Source: Methylophilus sp. Leaf416 (GTDB lineage Bacteria > Pseudomonadota > Gammaproteobacteria > Burkholderiales > Methylophilaceae). From it: a stretch of 64,000 nucleotides of DNA. Each line of letters opens with the position of its first letter. The first letter of the stretch is position 1. The stretch is taken from positions 931,225 to 995,224 of the forward strand of contig NZ_LMQS01000001.1 of NCBI RefSeq assembly GCF_001424665.1, read 5' to 3'. Shown one piece after another: positions 1-7,985 of the stretch. A program made the position numbers and the translations under genes. Below the pieces are notes generated by a model, which saw nothing but the letters and a program-made list of their open reading frames with translations, was not told the DNA's origin and did no database searches.

Positions 1-1259
1 CCATTCAATGGTGCTCTAGCAAGATCACTGGCTCCCAAAGTGTAAGTAGCTGCAGCACTACCTTGCAGACTCACAGTATCAATTTGCGCATTCCCACCCA
101 CCTCGAATGATGAATTGGGAGAATTCACGGTAGGTGTAGTTGGCGAGACTGTTAGGTTTCCGGTTAATGAGCCAGCACTTAGAATTTGTCCAGTCGGACA
201 AGGTACTGTAGATGACAGACAAGCTAACACCTGAATATCGACTGGACATAAGGAATTGGTACCAGGATGGCGGATTTCGAGATGATCATAACTTGGTACA
301 TAGGTCGAACCAATCACAAAATCATAGCTAAAAGTATATGTACCAGGCGATGTAAAGTCATACTCGATGGCAGCACCAGTATCAATATTGGTGGTTGAAA
401 TGGTATTGCTTAATGTCCTGGTTTTACCGATAGCGCAAGAGGTTTCCGGAGTAGTATCGTAAGTCCAGAATGTGTCCCATCTACCAACACAATAATTGCT
501 GAACTTTCCAGACCGTTCACGAAATGACTCCACAATATCCAGATTATTGGGCAACGTGGTGCTTGAAGGGCAACCACCATTTATGACGGGATACGTCCCC
601 ACTACCTGACGACCATTGGTGTCCACATAACGGATCCCGCATCCATTGTCACTACCGCCCAAAAAGGTGTCTACAGCATGATAGTATCTGACAGGATTGC
701 TGCTGCTAACTGGATATAATAAAGGAATATTTAGTGTGACTTCAGCTGTAACAAAAGAAAGTGGATAAGTATATTTCCACACCACTGTTACTTCAGGATT
801 CCCCGAAACTATGCTGGTATTTGGAAGCGTGAATTTTGAAGTTGTCTGTTGCGTTTGCCCGCTTGAAGCAGTAGCTGGTGTGACTGATAAATCACCGGTA
901 GTTGTATAAGCATTTGGATTGGAAACACCGTTTCTTGCGAACACAAAGTGGCTAGGACCATACAAGCGATTATTAGCTCTTATATATATGCCATTATCTA
1001 ATCTGTTTCTGTCAGCACTTGTTGTCGGTATGCGCGAATCCTCAAACAACTGGCCTCTCACTGCGCCATTACTGTTAGGTTTGATGATTTGGATTTGACT
1101 GCCACGGTGAATGTGAATACGCAACCCGTCTGAGGCATTAGTACCGCCTCCAGCATTCAAAGTAACATCATCTGGCGGAGCAGCCATGACAATTGAAAGG
1201 TCAAATACAAAAAAAATGACCGCCATAAATGGCAATATTTTTTTTAACAATTTACACAT
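1..1259 (-). CDS. mshQ: MshQ-like MSHA biogenesis protein (partial, C-terminus outside window)
   Basis: The frame opens with ATG at 1259-1257 and stays open to the window edge (about 419 residues). The N-terminus is a Sec-type signal: a lysine-rich start, a hydrophobic core (LPFMAVIFFVF) and a likely cleavage after SIVMA. The mature part is rich in Ser, Thr, Asn and Gly, looks all-beta, and has a DHLEIRHPG...CPVDIQVLAC segment of the kind found in MshQ/DUF6701 proteins. MshQ is usually over 1000 residues, so most of it lies outside. It is the last visible gene of the pilus operon, 13 nt after mshP. A role as a large secreted or tip-associated pilus component is inferred; the family is poorly characterised. 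Confidence 0.65.
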   Translation of the reverse strand, partial: MCKLLKKILPFMAVIFFVFDLSIVMAAPPDDVTLNAGGGTNASDGLRIHIHRGSQIQIIKPNSNGAVRGQLFEDSRIPTTSADRNRLDNGIYIRANNRLYGPSHFVFARNGVSNPNAYTTTGDLSVTPATASSGQTQQTTSKFTLPNTSIVSGNPEVTVVWKYTYPLSFVTAEVTLNIPLLYPVSSSNPVRYYHAVDTFLGGSDNGCGIRYVDTNGRQVVGTYPVINGGCPSSTTLPNNLDIVESFRERSGKFSNYCVGRWDTFWTYDTTPETSCAIGKTRTLSNTISTTNIDTGAAIEYDFTSPGTYTFSYDFVIGSTYVPSYDHLEIRHPGTNSLCPVDIQVLACLSSTVPCPTGQILSAGSLTGNLTVSPTTPTVNSPNSSFEVGGNAQIDTVSLQGSAAATYTLGASDLARAPLN

Positions 1260-1272
1260 GACATTTTTCTAT

Positions 1273-1716
1273 TTAGTTACATTCTTCACCAGAGATAACG
1301 TCAATACACCGGCTCAATGTCACTGTTATCCTTCTCTCTATGTAATCTTTTGCTCCTACTACGCCTATTGAAGCAGTTGAAACTATCGTGTAGATGCCAA
1401 TATTTTGAGTGCCGCCTTTGTCTTGTACAACGTTTTGATTGCAATTAAGAACAACATCAAAACCGTTAATTGTAAAAGGTGCAGGCGCAGCAGGACATCC
1501 TTGCATATTTGCTGGCGTCAGAACCTGAAAAGCAGTCCACTCTACTCCGGCCCTGGCTGCAAGATAGGCTTGTGCTCCTTGTACATCCTGAATAGTGCCC
1601 AAGTTGGCAAGCATCGCCAGCCGCATGGCATAGCCTACCAATGCTGCCAGTACGACCAGTAGAAATATTGCCATAGGCAACATAAAACCTTTTACACGAA
1701 AAGCGATGGGTTTCAT
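1273..1716 (-). CDS. mshP: MshP-like minor pilin/assembly protein
   Basis: 147 residues. Short basic N-terminus, then a pilin-like hydrophobic helix from about residue 10 (GFMLPMAIFLLVVLAALVGY) and a region with the repeated Ala/Gly pattern AQAYLAARAGVEW, typical of MshP and PilX-like minor pilins. The usual Glu5 of prepilins is absent after the GF junction, as is normal for MshP. The start ATG overlaps the mshO stop codon (ATGA), implying translational coupling. Likely membrane-embedded, helping to assemble or prime the pilus. Assignment rests on position between mshO and mshQ plus these features. Confidence 0.72.
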   Translation of the reverse strand: MKPIAFRVKGFMLPMAIFLLVVLAALVGYAMRLAMLANLGTIQDVQGAQAYLAARAGVEWTAFQVLTPANMQGCPAAPAPFTINGFDVVLNCNQNVVQDKGGTQNIGIYTIVSTASIGVVGAKDYIERRITVTLSRCIDVISGEECN

Positions 1717-2492
1717 GGCGAATTCACCACATTGATCAGATTCAATAATCTTGCTACCCCACCATTTTTTGAAAGCTCTAGCTGCACGGTCATGACGCCG
1801 GTATGTTGCATGACGCCTTGACTGTAAGTAAAACTGCAGCCTGTGACATCACCTACAACCACCCTGGCATTTGCTGCGTTAAAGTTGGCTGGGCGCACTG
1901 AAGGGATTGCGATATTGCTCACCATCAGTAAACGGTTGTTAGCCAAGTCACACACATAAGCGACAGCACCATTAACAATGTAAAAACGGCTGGCGGGAGA
2001 AGGTATCGGGAATACAGCACCGGCAAATTGCAACTGATTGACATTAGCATTGGGCGCTGTAGTGATAGTGCGGATGTTATCCCCGTCGTAAGCATCAGAA
2101 CCTGGTATGCCAAGGTTGTATATTACGAGCTGGTCATTTGCGGTAACAGGCACGTTTTCTACCATCACACGCATGCTGTTAGCACCAAAGTCATCCTGAT
2201 AATAACGGCCACCTGCTTTGATAGGTATGAACTCTACGAAATCGCCCCCTGGCGAGACCCATACACTATTGGGCAATGCATTTCTGATATCACGCGACAT
2301 ACGCCGCAATGAAATATCGGCGCGGTCTGCCAACTCGTAATAGGCTTCTGAATTCACATAAGCCATCACCGAGTGCCTGATAAAAGTTGATGAAATACCT
2401 CCGATAATGGCAGTGACAGTAATTACGATCACTAACTCTACCAAGGTAAAGCCGCTTACGTAGATTCTATATCTCTTAAACTCTCGGCGCAT
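1713..2492 (-). CDS. mshO: MshO-like type IV prepilin
   Basis: 259 residues. A 14-residue basic leader ends in SG, followed by FTLVELVIVITVTAII: the prepilin peptidase site with Glu5 and the N-terminal helix. Next comes an Arg-rich stretch (RADISLRRMSRDIRNALP) shared with PilW/MshO/GspJ-type minor pilins, then a beta-rich C-terminal half with a conserved Cys pair. It would be processed by the prepilin peptidase (not in this window) and incorporated as a minor pilin. The 5' end overlaps mshD by 17 nt and the 3' end overlaps mshP by 4 nt. Confidence 0.78.
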   Translation of the reverse strand: MRREFKRYRIYVSGFTLVELVIVITVTAIIGGISSTFIRHSVMAYVNSEAYYELADRADISLRRMSRDIRNALPNSVWVSPGGDFVEFIPIKAGGRYYQDDFGANSMRVMVENVPVTANDQLVIYNLGIPGSDAYDGDNIRTITTAPNANVNQLQFAGAVFPIPSPASRFYIVNGAVAYVCDLANNRLLMVSNIAIPSVRPANFNAANARVVVGDVTGCSFTYSQGVMQHTGVMTVQLELSKNGGVARLLNLINVVNSP

Positions 2493-3090
2493 AACGAACC
2501 TTGAAACCAGTAAGCATGACTCTGGTATTGGAAGGCCCAGTCACAGTCACGTCGACTCTTAGAACCGCATCAGCAGGTAGGCCCGCAAAAGGTGCCGCAC
2601 CACCTGCCTGCACGATAGCGACAGATGCAGCATAAGCTGTCAAACCAGGGATAGAAACGTTGCTGCCAATACGACAAATGCTTGCACACCCACCGCCTGG
2701 CATGATAAATCCGCCATAATCGGCTACATTATCGAAAGGGTTAGTTGCACCATACCGGCTCTCGCCGGCGGGTGATGGGCCGTTAAGATTATTCTGCGGG
2801 GTAGCACAATTACCGTAACCCACAGCGACTGATGCATTCGGGTCATCGGGATCACAAAATGTGAAGGGCATCTGCTGGATTTCCTGCATCAGCGATTCGG
2901 CAATCGCAATCGCCTGTTTACGCGCCAGAGGATCTGCTGAATGTCCGCTCATCCAGGCCAATGCGCCAACCACACCAGCAATAGCAGTGGTCACAATCAC
3001 AATAAACACAACTAACTCCACTAGCGAAAATCCGCGATTAAATTTTCGTATGGAAGATACTATTTTATTTTTTCTTTTGAATTCAGGCAT
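2476..3090 (-). CDS. mshD: MshD-like type IV prepilin
   Basis: 204 residues from ATG 3090; an upstream in-frame TTG at 3108 is less likely. A long basic leader (about 20 residues) ends in RG, followed by FSLVELVVFIVIVTTAI with Glu5. After the helix, ARKQAIAIAESLMQEIQQMPF is the MshD/PilV/GspI signature (AIAESLMQEI). The C-terminal part contains several Cys pairs probably forming disulfides. Minor pilin between mshC and mshO. There is no obvious Shine-Dalgarno at either start, so translation may be coupled to mshC, which stops about 25 nt upstream. Confidence 0.75.
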   Translation of the reverse strand: MPEFKRKNKIVSSIRKFNRGFSLVELVVFIVIVTTAIAGVVGALAWMSGHSADPLARKQAIAIAESLMQEIQQMPFTFCDPDDPNASVAVGYGNCATPQNNLNGPSPAGESRYGATNPFDNVADYGGFIMPGGGCASICRIGSNVSIPGLTAYAASVAIVQAGGAAPFAGLPADAVLRVDVTVTGPSNTRVMLTGFKVRYAPRV

Positions 3091-3114
3091 AAGACGCGGG
3101 GCTGCCAATCACGG

Positions 3115-3600
3115 TTACCGGATGTAGCCGGTTTCAGCTTCAACGTTCACTACTATTGATTGAGCTGGTCTATTCCTGTTAGCTACTGTATAAGTAGCTC
3201 CTGCATTAATTGCATTAATTAAAGGCTGCCCTAAACCCCTAAATTCCAAAACATTGCTGGATGGTTGTACACCAACATTTCTGGAAAAGGTCATCACATA
3301 AGGACCCTCGGTTTCAGGGTTAATGACCTCGCGTCCAGCTTGGCAGTTAACTCCGTTCACAAAACACAAAGTGACGGTATTGGGTATTGCCGCGTTGTTA
3401 GTGATTACATACACACTCGTGCGTTGCGCTATGGCAGTCTTCTGCGCATACCGTAATGTAGATGAAAGCAAACCCGCGTCACCGCGGGTTTCGAAAATAT
3501 CACCATTTGCAAATCGTGGCGCGGCTATTGCTACCATGACACTCATCAGAGCAATCACAACCACTAGTTCAACAAGCGTGAATCCAGAGGAAGCCCTCAT
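3115..3600 (-). CDS. mshC: MshC-like type IV prepilin
   Basis: 161 residues from ATG 3600. This start is preferred over an in-frame upstream one at 3627 because it gives a short classic leader MRASSG before FTLVELVVVIALMSVMVAIAAPRF. Glu5 is present. The GspH/FimT-like region after the helix contains LLSSTLRYAQKTAIAQR, typical of MshC. Two Cys (CFVNGVNC) probably form a disulfide. It follows the major pilin gene by 7 nt and belongs to the same transcript. Confidence 0.78.
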   Translation of the reverse strand: MRASSGFTLVELVVVIALMSVMVAIAAPRFANGDIFETRGDAGLLSSTLRYAQKTAIAQRTSVYVITNNAAIPNTVTLCFVNGVNCQAGREVINPETEGPYVMTFSRNVGVQPSSNVLEFRGLGQPLINAINAGATYTVANRNRPAQSIVVNVEAETGYIR

Positions 3601-3607
3601 AGGTTCT

Positions 3608-4063
3608 TTAGTTACAATTCTGTGCAATGTTTGCTGCTGTGCCTATATTTCCAGTGTTTACGACACCGGTTTGTTCGGTATATACGAAAGAACAATTAGG
3701 AAAACCATTTAAGTTAAAGGTCATTATCCCTGCACCTGGTGTCGCAGTGAAAGTATTAGCATCAAGTTGTTGTAAAGCAGCTACTATCCCACCAGCATTC
3801 GCTTGTGGAAACCCAACGCCAGCAACTACGTTTACGTTATTGCCATCCATTAATACCTGGTTACCTTGTTGACCACCAGCAACCCATGCCGCTCTGGCCA
3901 AATTAGATGCTGAGCGCACTGAAGCTGCTAAGCCATTCATGCTAGCGCCACGAGCATTACCTTGCACGTTCACAAAACGCGGCAATGCTGTTGCTGCCAA
4001 AATACCTAGCACTGCGATAACCACAACCAATTCAACCAATGTAAAGCCAGCCTGTTTTTTCAT
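3608..4063 (-). CDS. mshA: MshA/MshB-like type IV pilin (probable major pilin)
   Basis: 151 residues. The start MKKQAG^FTLVELVVVIAVLGILAATALPRF matches the MshA-type N-terminus with a 6-residue leader, Glu5 and the LPRF(V/L)N(V/L)Q continuation. The C-terminus has two Cys (FPNCSF and QNC near the end), the usual pilin disulfide loop. It is the only pilin here with its own promoter: a sigma-54 -24/-12 element lies about 75 nt upstream of the ATG, after a 196-nt gap from mshG. That fits the highly expressed structural subunit. MshB, a close paralogue, cannot be excluded. Prepilin peptidase is not encoded in this window. Confidence 0.78.
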   Translation of the reverse strand: MKKQAGFTLVELVVVIAVLGILAATALPRFVNVQGNARGASMNGLAASVRSASNLARAAWVAGGQQGNQVLMDGNNVNVVAGVGFPQANAGGIVAALQQLDANTFTATPGAGIMTFNLNGFPNCSFVYTEQTGVVNTGNIGTAANIAQNCN

Positions 4064-4137
4064 TCCCTAGACTCCTAATCAAAATTTCCTGCCTTTATTG
4101 TCACAGTGACAGGTGCAAACTGCGTTAATTTAATGTC

Positions 4138-4153
4138 AGCAAAAAGCATGCCA
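4138..4153 (-). promoter_or_regulatory. sigma-54 promoter of the pilin gene
   Basis: On the minus strand TGGCAT, five bases, TTGCT: GG and GC are separated by exactly 10 nt, matching TGGCAC-N5-TTGCA/T. Predicted start is near 4127, giving a leader of about 64 nt. That leader contains a perfect interrupted palindrome TGTCAC-A-GTGACA (4099-4111). Pilin genes of the PilA type are classically sigma-54 dependent, so the placement makes sense. The activator is not visible here. Confidence 0.72.
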
Positions 4154-4259
4154 GACAATTTTGGTCCATGTAACCGAATTTTCAAACCGTCCCCGAACCC
4201 TTACATTTACAACAGAAAGAAACTATTCCACTGTAAAAATACTTTTTATTGCTTAAAAT

Positions 4260-5474
4260 TTAACCGCCTTTGAGCATGACTGAACTCATATCCCAGATTG
4301 GCAGGAACACCCCCAGCGCCAACACCAGGACCAGTGCGCCCAGAAACATAATCATAATGGGCTCGATTTGCGCACCTAGTGTTTTAACGTCATATTCAAC
4401 GTCAGCTTGATACATATCGGCAATTTCCTGCATCAATTCATCCAGAGAGCCGGATTCCTCACCGATGGCGATCATCTGGAGCACTAAAGGGTTAAATACC
4501 CCGGTCTGTGTTGCTGTCCTTAAAATCGTCTCGCCGCGTTCAATCCCTGCAGACATGCTGAGGATTTTGATAGAAATATAGTCATTCTCTACAGTCTGGG
4601 ATACCAGGCGTAAGGCGCCAAGGATAGGCAATCCGCTACGTGTCGAAAGCGCAAAGCTACGCGCAAACCTGGCCATGGTCCCCTTAAAGATAATCTTTCC
4701 TGCGATGGGAATGCGCATTTTTATGCGATCCCAGTTAGAGCGTCCGGAAGAAGTGCTGATATACGACTTAAACATATAGCCCGCACCCACTACTATTGCA
4801 ATTAGCACATACCAGTAATTACGCATAAAACTGGAGAAAGCGATCAGAATTTTGGTGATGAACGGCAAATCGGCATGCATGCTGGCGAATACTTTTTCGA
4901 ACTGGGGTATCACCATGATGTTAATCACAATAATAGCAATCGCCATCGCCGTCATCACGAACATCGGGTAACGCAAAGCTGACTTGATCTGCCCGCGCAT
5001 GAAACGCTCGAATTCGATGTGTTCTGCCAGCCTCAGGAAAATATTATCGAGATTACCAGTGGTTTCACCGACCCGTATCATGCTGATATAAAAGTTATCA
5101 AACACTTTGGGATGCTCAGTCATTGCCATCGAAAGCTCACGCCCCGCATCCAGGCTGGTTTTTAGCTGCCCGACGACCTGAGCAAGCTTAGGGTTGCCTA
5201 CCGAGCTCTGTATCCCGGTAAGCGCCCGCATGATAGGAATACCCGCCTTCAGTAAAGTAAACATCTGGCGGCTGAATAACATGATATCCAGGCTAGTGAC
5301 TTTTTGTTCAAACAGGTTGAAAGCGACGGCAACTGCTGCTCTTTGCTTAATTTCAATCGGCGTGATTTTTGAAAGCATAAGCGCGCTGCCTAATGCATCC
5401 ATGTCAGCAGCTTCCTGCACGCCGGAAACCATCAAGCCCTCTTCACTCCGACCTTTATATTCAAATACAGGCAT
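4260..5474 (-). CDS. mshG: MshG: inner-membrane platform protein (GspF/PilC family)
   Basis: 404 residues, normal for GspF-family proteins. Two related halves each carry a cytoplasmic helical domain (FSRQMFTLLKAGIPIMRAL; FARSFALSTRSGLPILGAL) followed by membrane segments near residues 170-190, 215-240 and 375-400. It is the platform that couples the ATPase MshE to pilin extraction and assembly. It starts 5 nt after the mshE stop. Assignment as MshG rather than PilC/GspF is by locus. Confidence 0.85.
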   Translation of the reverse strand: MPVFEYKGRSEEGLMVSGVQEAADMDALGSALMLSKITPIEIKQRAAVAVAFNLFEQKVTSLDIMLFSRQMFTLLKAGIPIMRALTGIQSSVGNPKLAQVVGQLKTSLDAGRELSMAMTEHPKVFDNFYISMIRVGETTGNLDNIFLRLAEHIEFERFMRGQIKSALRYPMFVMTAMAIAIIVINIMVIPQFEKVFASMHADLPFITKILIAFSSFMRNYWYVLIAIVVGAGYMFKSYISTSSGRSNWDRIKMRIPIAGKIIFKGTMARFARSFALSTRSGLPILGALRLVSQTVENDYISIKILSMSAGIERGETILRTATQTGVFNPLVLQMIAIGEESGSLDELMQEIADMYQADVEYDVKTLGAQIEPIMIMFLGALVLVLALGVFLPIWDMSSVMLKGG

Positions 5475-5479
5475 AGACT

Positions 5480-7186
5480 TTACCCTTCAAACTGGTTATC
5501 TACACGCATGATTTCGTCCAGTGTCGTTTTACCCTGCAAAGCCAGCTGCAACGACTGATCTTTTAAGGTTTTACCTTTCAGTTTTTCACGGGCTTTCTGG
5601 ATAAAAATATTGGTATCCGGCATGTTGGCTGCCATCGCCAAATCATTCGTCATTTCCAGAAGCTCATACAAGCCGATACGACCAAGATAGCCAGTGCGAT
5701 TACAGTGTTGGCAACCTTTGCCATGCTTGAACACCGATGGAATTTCTTCCTGGGGTAGCACCTGACGTAACCAGACGGCCTCATTTTCGGTCGGCGTATG
5801 ATCTATGGCACAGTGCGGACAAATCAATCGCACTAAACGTTGCGCCATCACACCCAACAGTGACATTGCCACCATGAAGCGCGGCACGCCCATGTCGATT
5901 AAACGCACGGGCGCAGTGGAGGCATCATTGGTATGCAATGTGGATAACACCAGGTGACCTGTCATGGAGGCGCGCAAGCCGGTTTGGGCGGTTTCTTCAT
6001 CCCGCATCTCACCCACCAGCACGATATCCGGGTCTTGCCGCAAAATAGCACGTAACAGTTTGGGGAAGTCGAGCTCGATCTTTTCGCTCACCTGAGTCTG
6101 AATAATACCGGGTAAACGATATTCGACCGGGTCTTCGACGGTAATCACCTTGGTTTCAGGCGTATTGAGTTCACTCAGTGCCGAATAGAGGGTCGTTGTT
6201 TTTCCACTACCGGTCGGACCTGTAACCAGCACCATGCCACTTGGCCGGTTGATCATTTTGCGGAAGCGTGCCAGCAATTCTGGTGGCATGCCCAGCTTAT
6301 CCAGCTGAAAGTGCGAAGTATTCTGGATCAGCAACCGCATCACTACAGTTTCGCCATACTGCGTAGGCATGGTAGAAATACGCATATCTACTGCACGGCC
6401 TTTGACGGTAAAGCCAAAACGGCCATCTTGCGGCAGGCGTTTCTCGGAAATATCCAGGCCGGCCATGATTTTGAGGCGCATGATCAGGGCAGACACAATT
6501 TTCATATCTGCCTGGGTCTGAAAATGCATGACGCCATCGATACGGAAACGGATCAGTAACTTGTTTTCCTGCGGTTCGATGTGTACGTCAGAAGCCCGCA
6601 CTTGCACCGCATCTTCAAAAATTGTCTGCAATAACTTAACGACTGGGGCGTCATCAATACCCAGGTCTACACCCATCAGGCTGGCGAGATCGACATTGCT
6701 GGCAGCCAAGTCTTCCTGCAGCTCCAGGGCCAGTGAAGAGATTTGTTCGGTTTGCCGGTAAGAGCGGTCGATGGTCTGCATCAGCAGACTTTCCTGCACG
6801 ACGACGATATCAATGTCTCGTTTAAGTAGTCTGACTAACTCGTCATAAGCATAGACATCGGAAGGATCGACCATCGCAATCAGGAAACTGTTTGGGCGTT
6901 CCTCCAGCAGAATGGCGCGGAAGCGGCGTGATTGCACTTCGGGGAGTTTCTGTACCTGTTTGGCGTCCAGTTCGTACTGGCCCAAATCCAGGAATGGGAT
7001 ATTCAGCTGATGTGCCACTGCCTCGGCAATCTGCCGTTCGTTGGCAAAGCCTTTATCGGCGATGACACGACCCAGGCGACGGCCAGTCTTGCGCTGCTCT
7101 TCCAGCGCTTGATCCAACTCTTCCTGTGTCATGAAATTCTGTCTGACCAGAATTTCACCTAATCTGATTTTTTCGGGACGTGCCAT
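5480..7186 (-). CDS. mshE: MshE: pilus extension ATPase with tandem c-di-GMP-binding MshEN motif
   Basis: 568 residues. Residues 8-31 and 37-60 are two copies of the 24-residue MshEN motif (each starts RLG and ends in Q), separated by exactly five residues, as in c-di-GMP-binding MshE. The GspE core has Walker A GPTGSGKT near residue 323, an Asp box/Walker B (ILRQDPDIVLVGEMRD) and His box (STLHTND). A tetracysteine zinc module (CPHC ... CQHC) sits near 455-490. It powers pilus polymerisation at the inner membrane. First gene of the pilus operon, divergent from trmL. Confidence 0.9.
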   Translation of the reverse strand: MARPEKIRLGEILVRQNFMTQEELDQALEEQRKTGRRLGRVIADKGFANERQIAEAVAHQLNIPFLDLGQYELDAKQVQKLPEVQSRRFRAILLEERPNSFLIAMVDPSDVYAYDELVRLLKRDIDIVVVQESLLMQTIDRSYRQTEQISSLALELQEDLAASNVDLASLMGVDLGIDDAPVVKLLQTIFEDAVQVRASDVHIEPQENKLLIRFRIDGVMHFQTQADMKIVSALIMRLKIMAGLDISEKRLPQDGRFGFTVKGRAVDMRISTMPTQYGETVVMRLLIQNTSHFQLDKLGMPPELLARFRKMINRPSGMVLVTGPTGSGKTTTLYSALSELNTPETKVITVEDPVEYRLPGIIQTQVSEKIELDFPKLLRAILRQDPDIVLVGEMRDEETAQTGLRASMTGHLVLSTLHTNDASTAPVRLIDMGVPRFMVAMSLLGVMAQRLVRLICPHCAIDHTPTENEAVWLRQVLPQEEIPSVFKHGKGCQHCNRTGYLGRIGLYELLEMTNDLAMAANMPDTNIFIQKAREKLKGKTLKDQSLQLALQGKTTLDEIMRVDNQFEG

Positions 7187-7271
7187 GGCGTTTTAATTAT
7201 TTATCTAGCTACTTTTCGTTCTATCATATCACCAACATTCTAATCCTACGTTTCTAAACAAACCGCTAAAA

Positions 7272-7736
7272 ATGTTTCATATCGTGCTTTTTGAGCCAGA
7301 AATTCCTCCCAATACGGGAAATATCATACGTTTATGTGCCAATGCCGGGGCAAAACTGCATTTGGTTAAGCCTTTGGGCTTTGAGTTATCAGACAAACAC
7401 CTCAAACGGGCCGGGCTGGATTATCATGAATATGCCGACTTAACCGTGCATGAAGATTGGGGCTCCTGCTCGCAGGCATTACAAGGTAAGCGACTATTCG
7501 CACTGACCACTAAGGGCAGCACGCGGCACTCCGATTTACAGTATCAGGACGAAGATGTTTTTGTATTTGGCCCTGAATCCCGCGGATTGCCGGAAGACAT
7601 CCGCGCCCAATTCGCACCTGAGCATCGTGTCAGGCTACCGATGCTGCCGCATAGCAGAAGCTTAAATTTATCCAACTCTGCTGCCATCCTGTTATACGAG
7701 GCATGGCGTCAGGTGGGTTTTCCGGGTGGAACATAA
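7272..7736 (+). CDS. trmL: TrmL: tRNA (cytidine/uridine-34 2'-O)-methyltransferase
   Basis: 154 residues, the usual length of this SPOUT enzyme. It starts MFHIVLFEPEIPPNTGNIIR (SAM/tRNA contact motif 1), has VFGPESRGLPE (motif 2) and ends with the knot motif LPMLPHSRSLNLSNSAAI. It methylates the ribose of the wobble base 34 in tRNA-Leu isoacceptors, in the cytoplasm. Single gene divergent from mshE; no terminator with a U-tract follows on its own strand. Confidence 0.93.
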   Translation: MFHIVLFEPEIPPNTGNIIRLCANAGAKLHLVKPLGFELSDKHLKRAGLDYHEYADLTVHEDWGSCSQALQGKRLFALTTKGSTRHSDLQYQDEDVFVFGPESRGLPEDIRAQFAPEHRVRLPMLPHSRSLNLSNSAAILLYEAWRQVGFPGGT

Positions 7737-7767
7737 AGTATTAAGTAACTACACCCAAAAAAAGAAT

Positions 7768-7868
7768 AAAAAAAGCCCCGATTAAGGGGTAAATCGGGGC
7801 AACAGGCCTCATCGTAAAGGCTTCCGCTCAGGGAGGAAAGAAGCGGAAAGATGATTCATCATCATCGT
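7768..7868 (-). ncRNA. Candidate small RNA with anti-Shine-Dalgarno hairpin
   Basis: There is no ORF here, yet a strong intrinsic terminator faces the minus strand: stem GCCCCGAT/ATCGGGGC (7775-7800) followed by seven U (7774-7768). Upstream on that strand a hairpin with stem TTCCGCT/AGCGGAA (7822-7848) exposes a loop containing CCUCC, complementary to a ribosome-binding site, and a small GATGAT/ATCATC hairpin precedes it. A promoter-like pair lies just upstream: GAACTTT (7900-7894), 15 nt, TCATA (7878-7874), ECF-like; alternatively TTGTGA-17-TACTCA. Predicted RNA is about 100 nt. From memory this resembles the betaproteobacterial toxic small RNA family, which also presents an anti-SD loop; I cannot run the covariance search. 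Confidence 0.6.
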
Positions 7869-7969
7869 ATCTGTATGAGTACGTGCCATTTAGAAAGTTC
7901 ACAAGAATTTATTTATGCTCATGAATATCAATTTCAGCATGCAGTGTTCTCTGCTGAATTGCATCAGCA

Positions 7970-7985
7970 TGCGATAATAATGACA
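7970..7985 (+). promoter_or_regulatory. Putative extended -10 promoter of uvrD
   Basis: TG-C-GATAAT: extended -10 at 7970-7978, predicted start at about 7985, the A of the uvrD ATG. No good -35 and no Shine-Dalgarno precede the ATG. Two 9-bp direct repeats TCAGCATGC (7934-7942, 7964-7972) lie 30 bp apart, the second overlapping this element. Possible leaderless mRNA; weak evidence. Confidence 0.35.
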
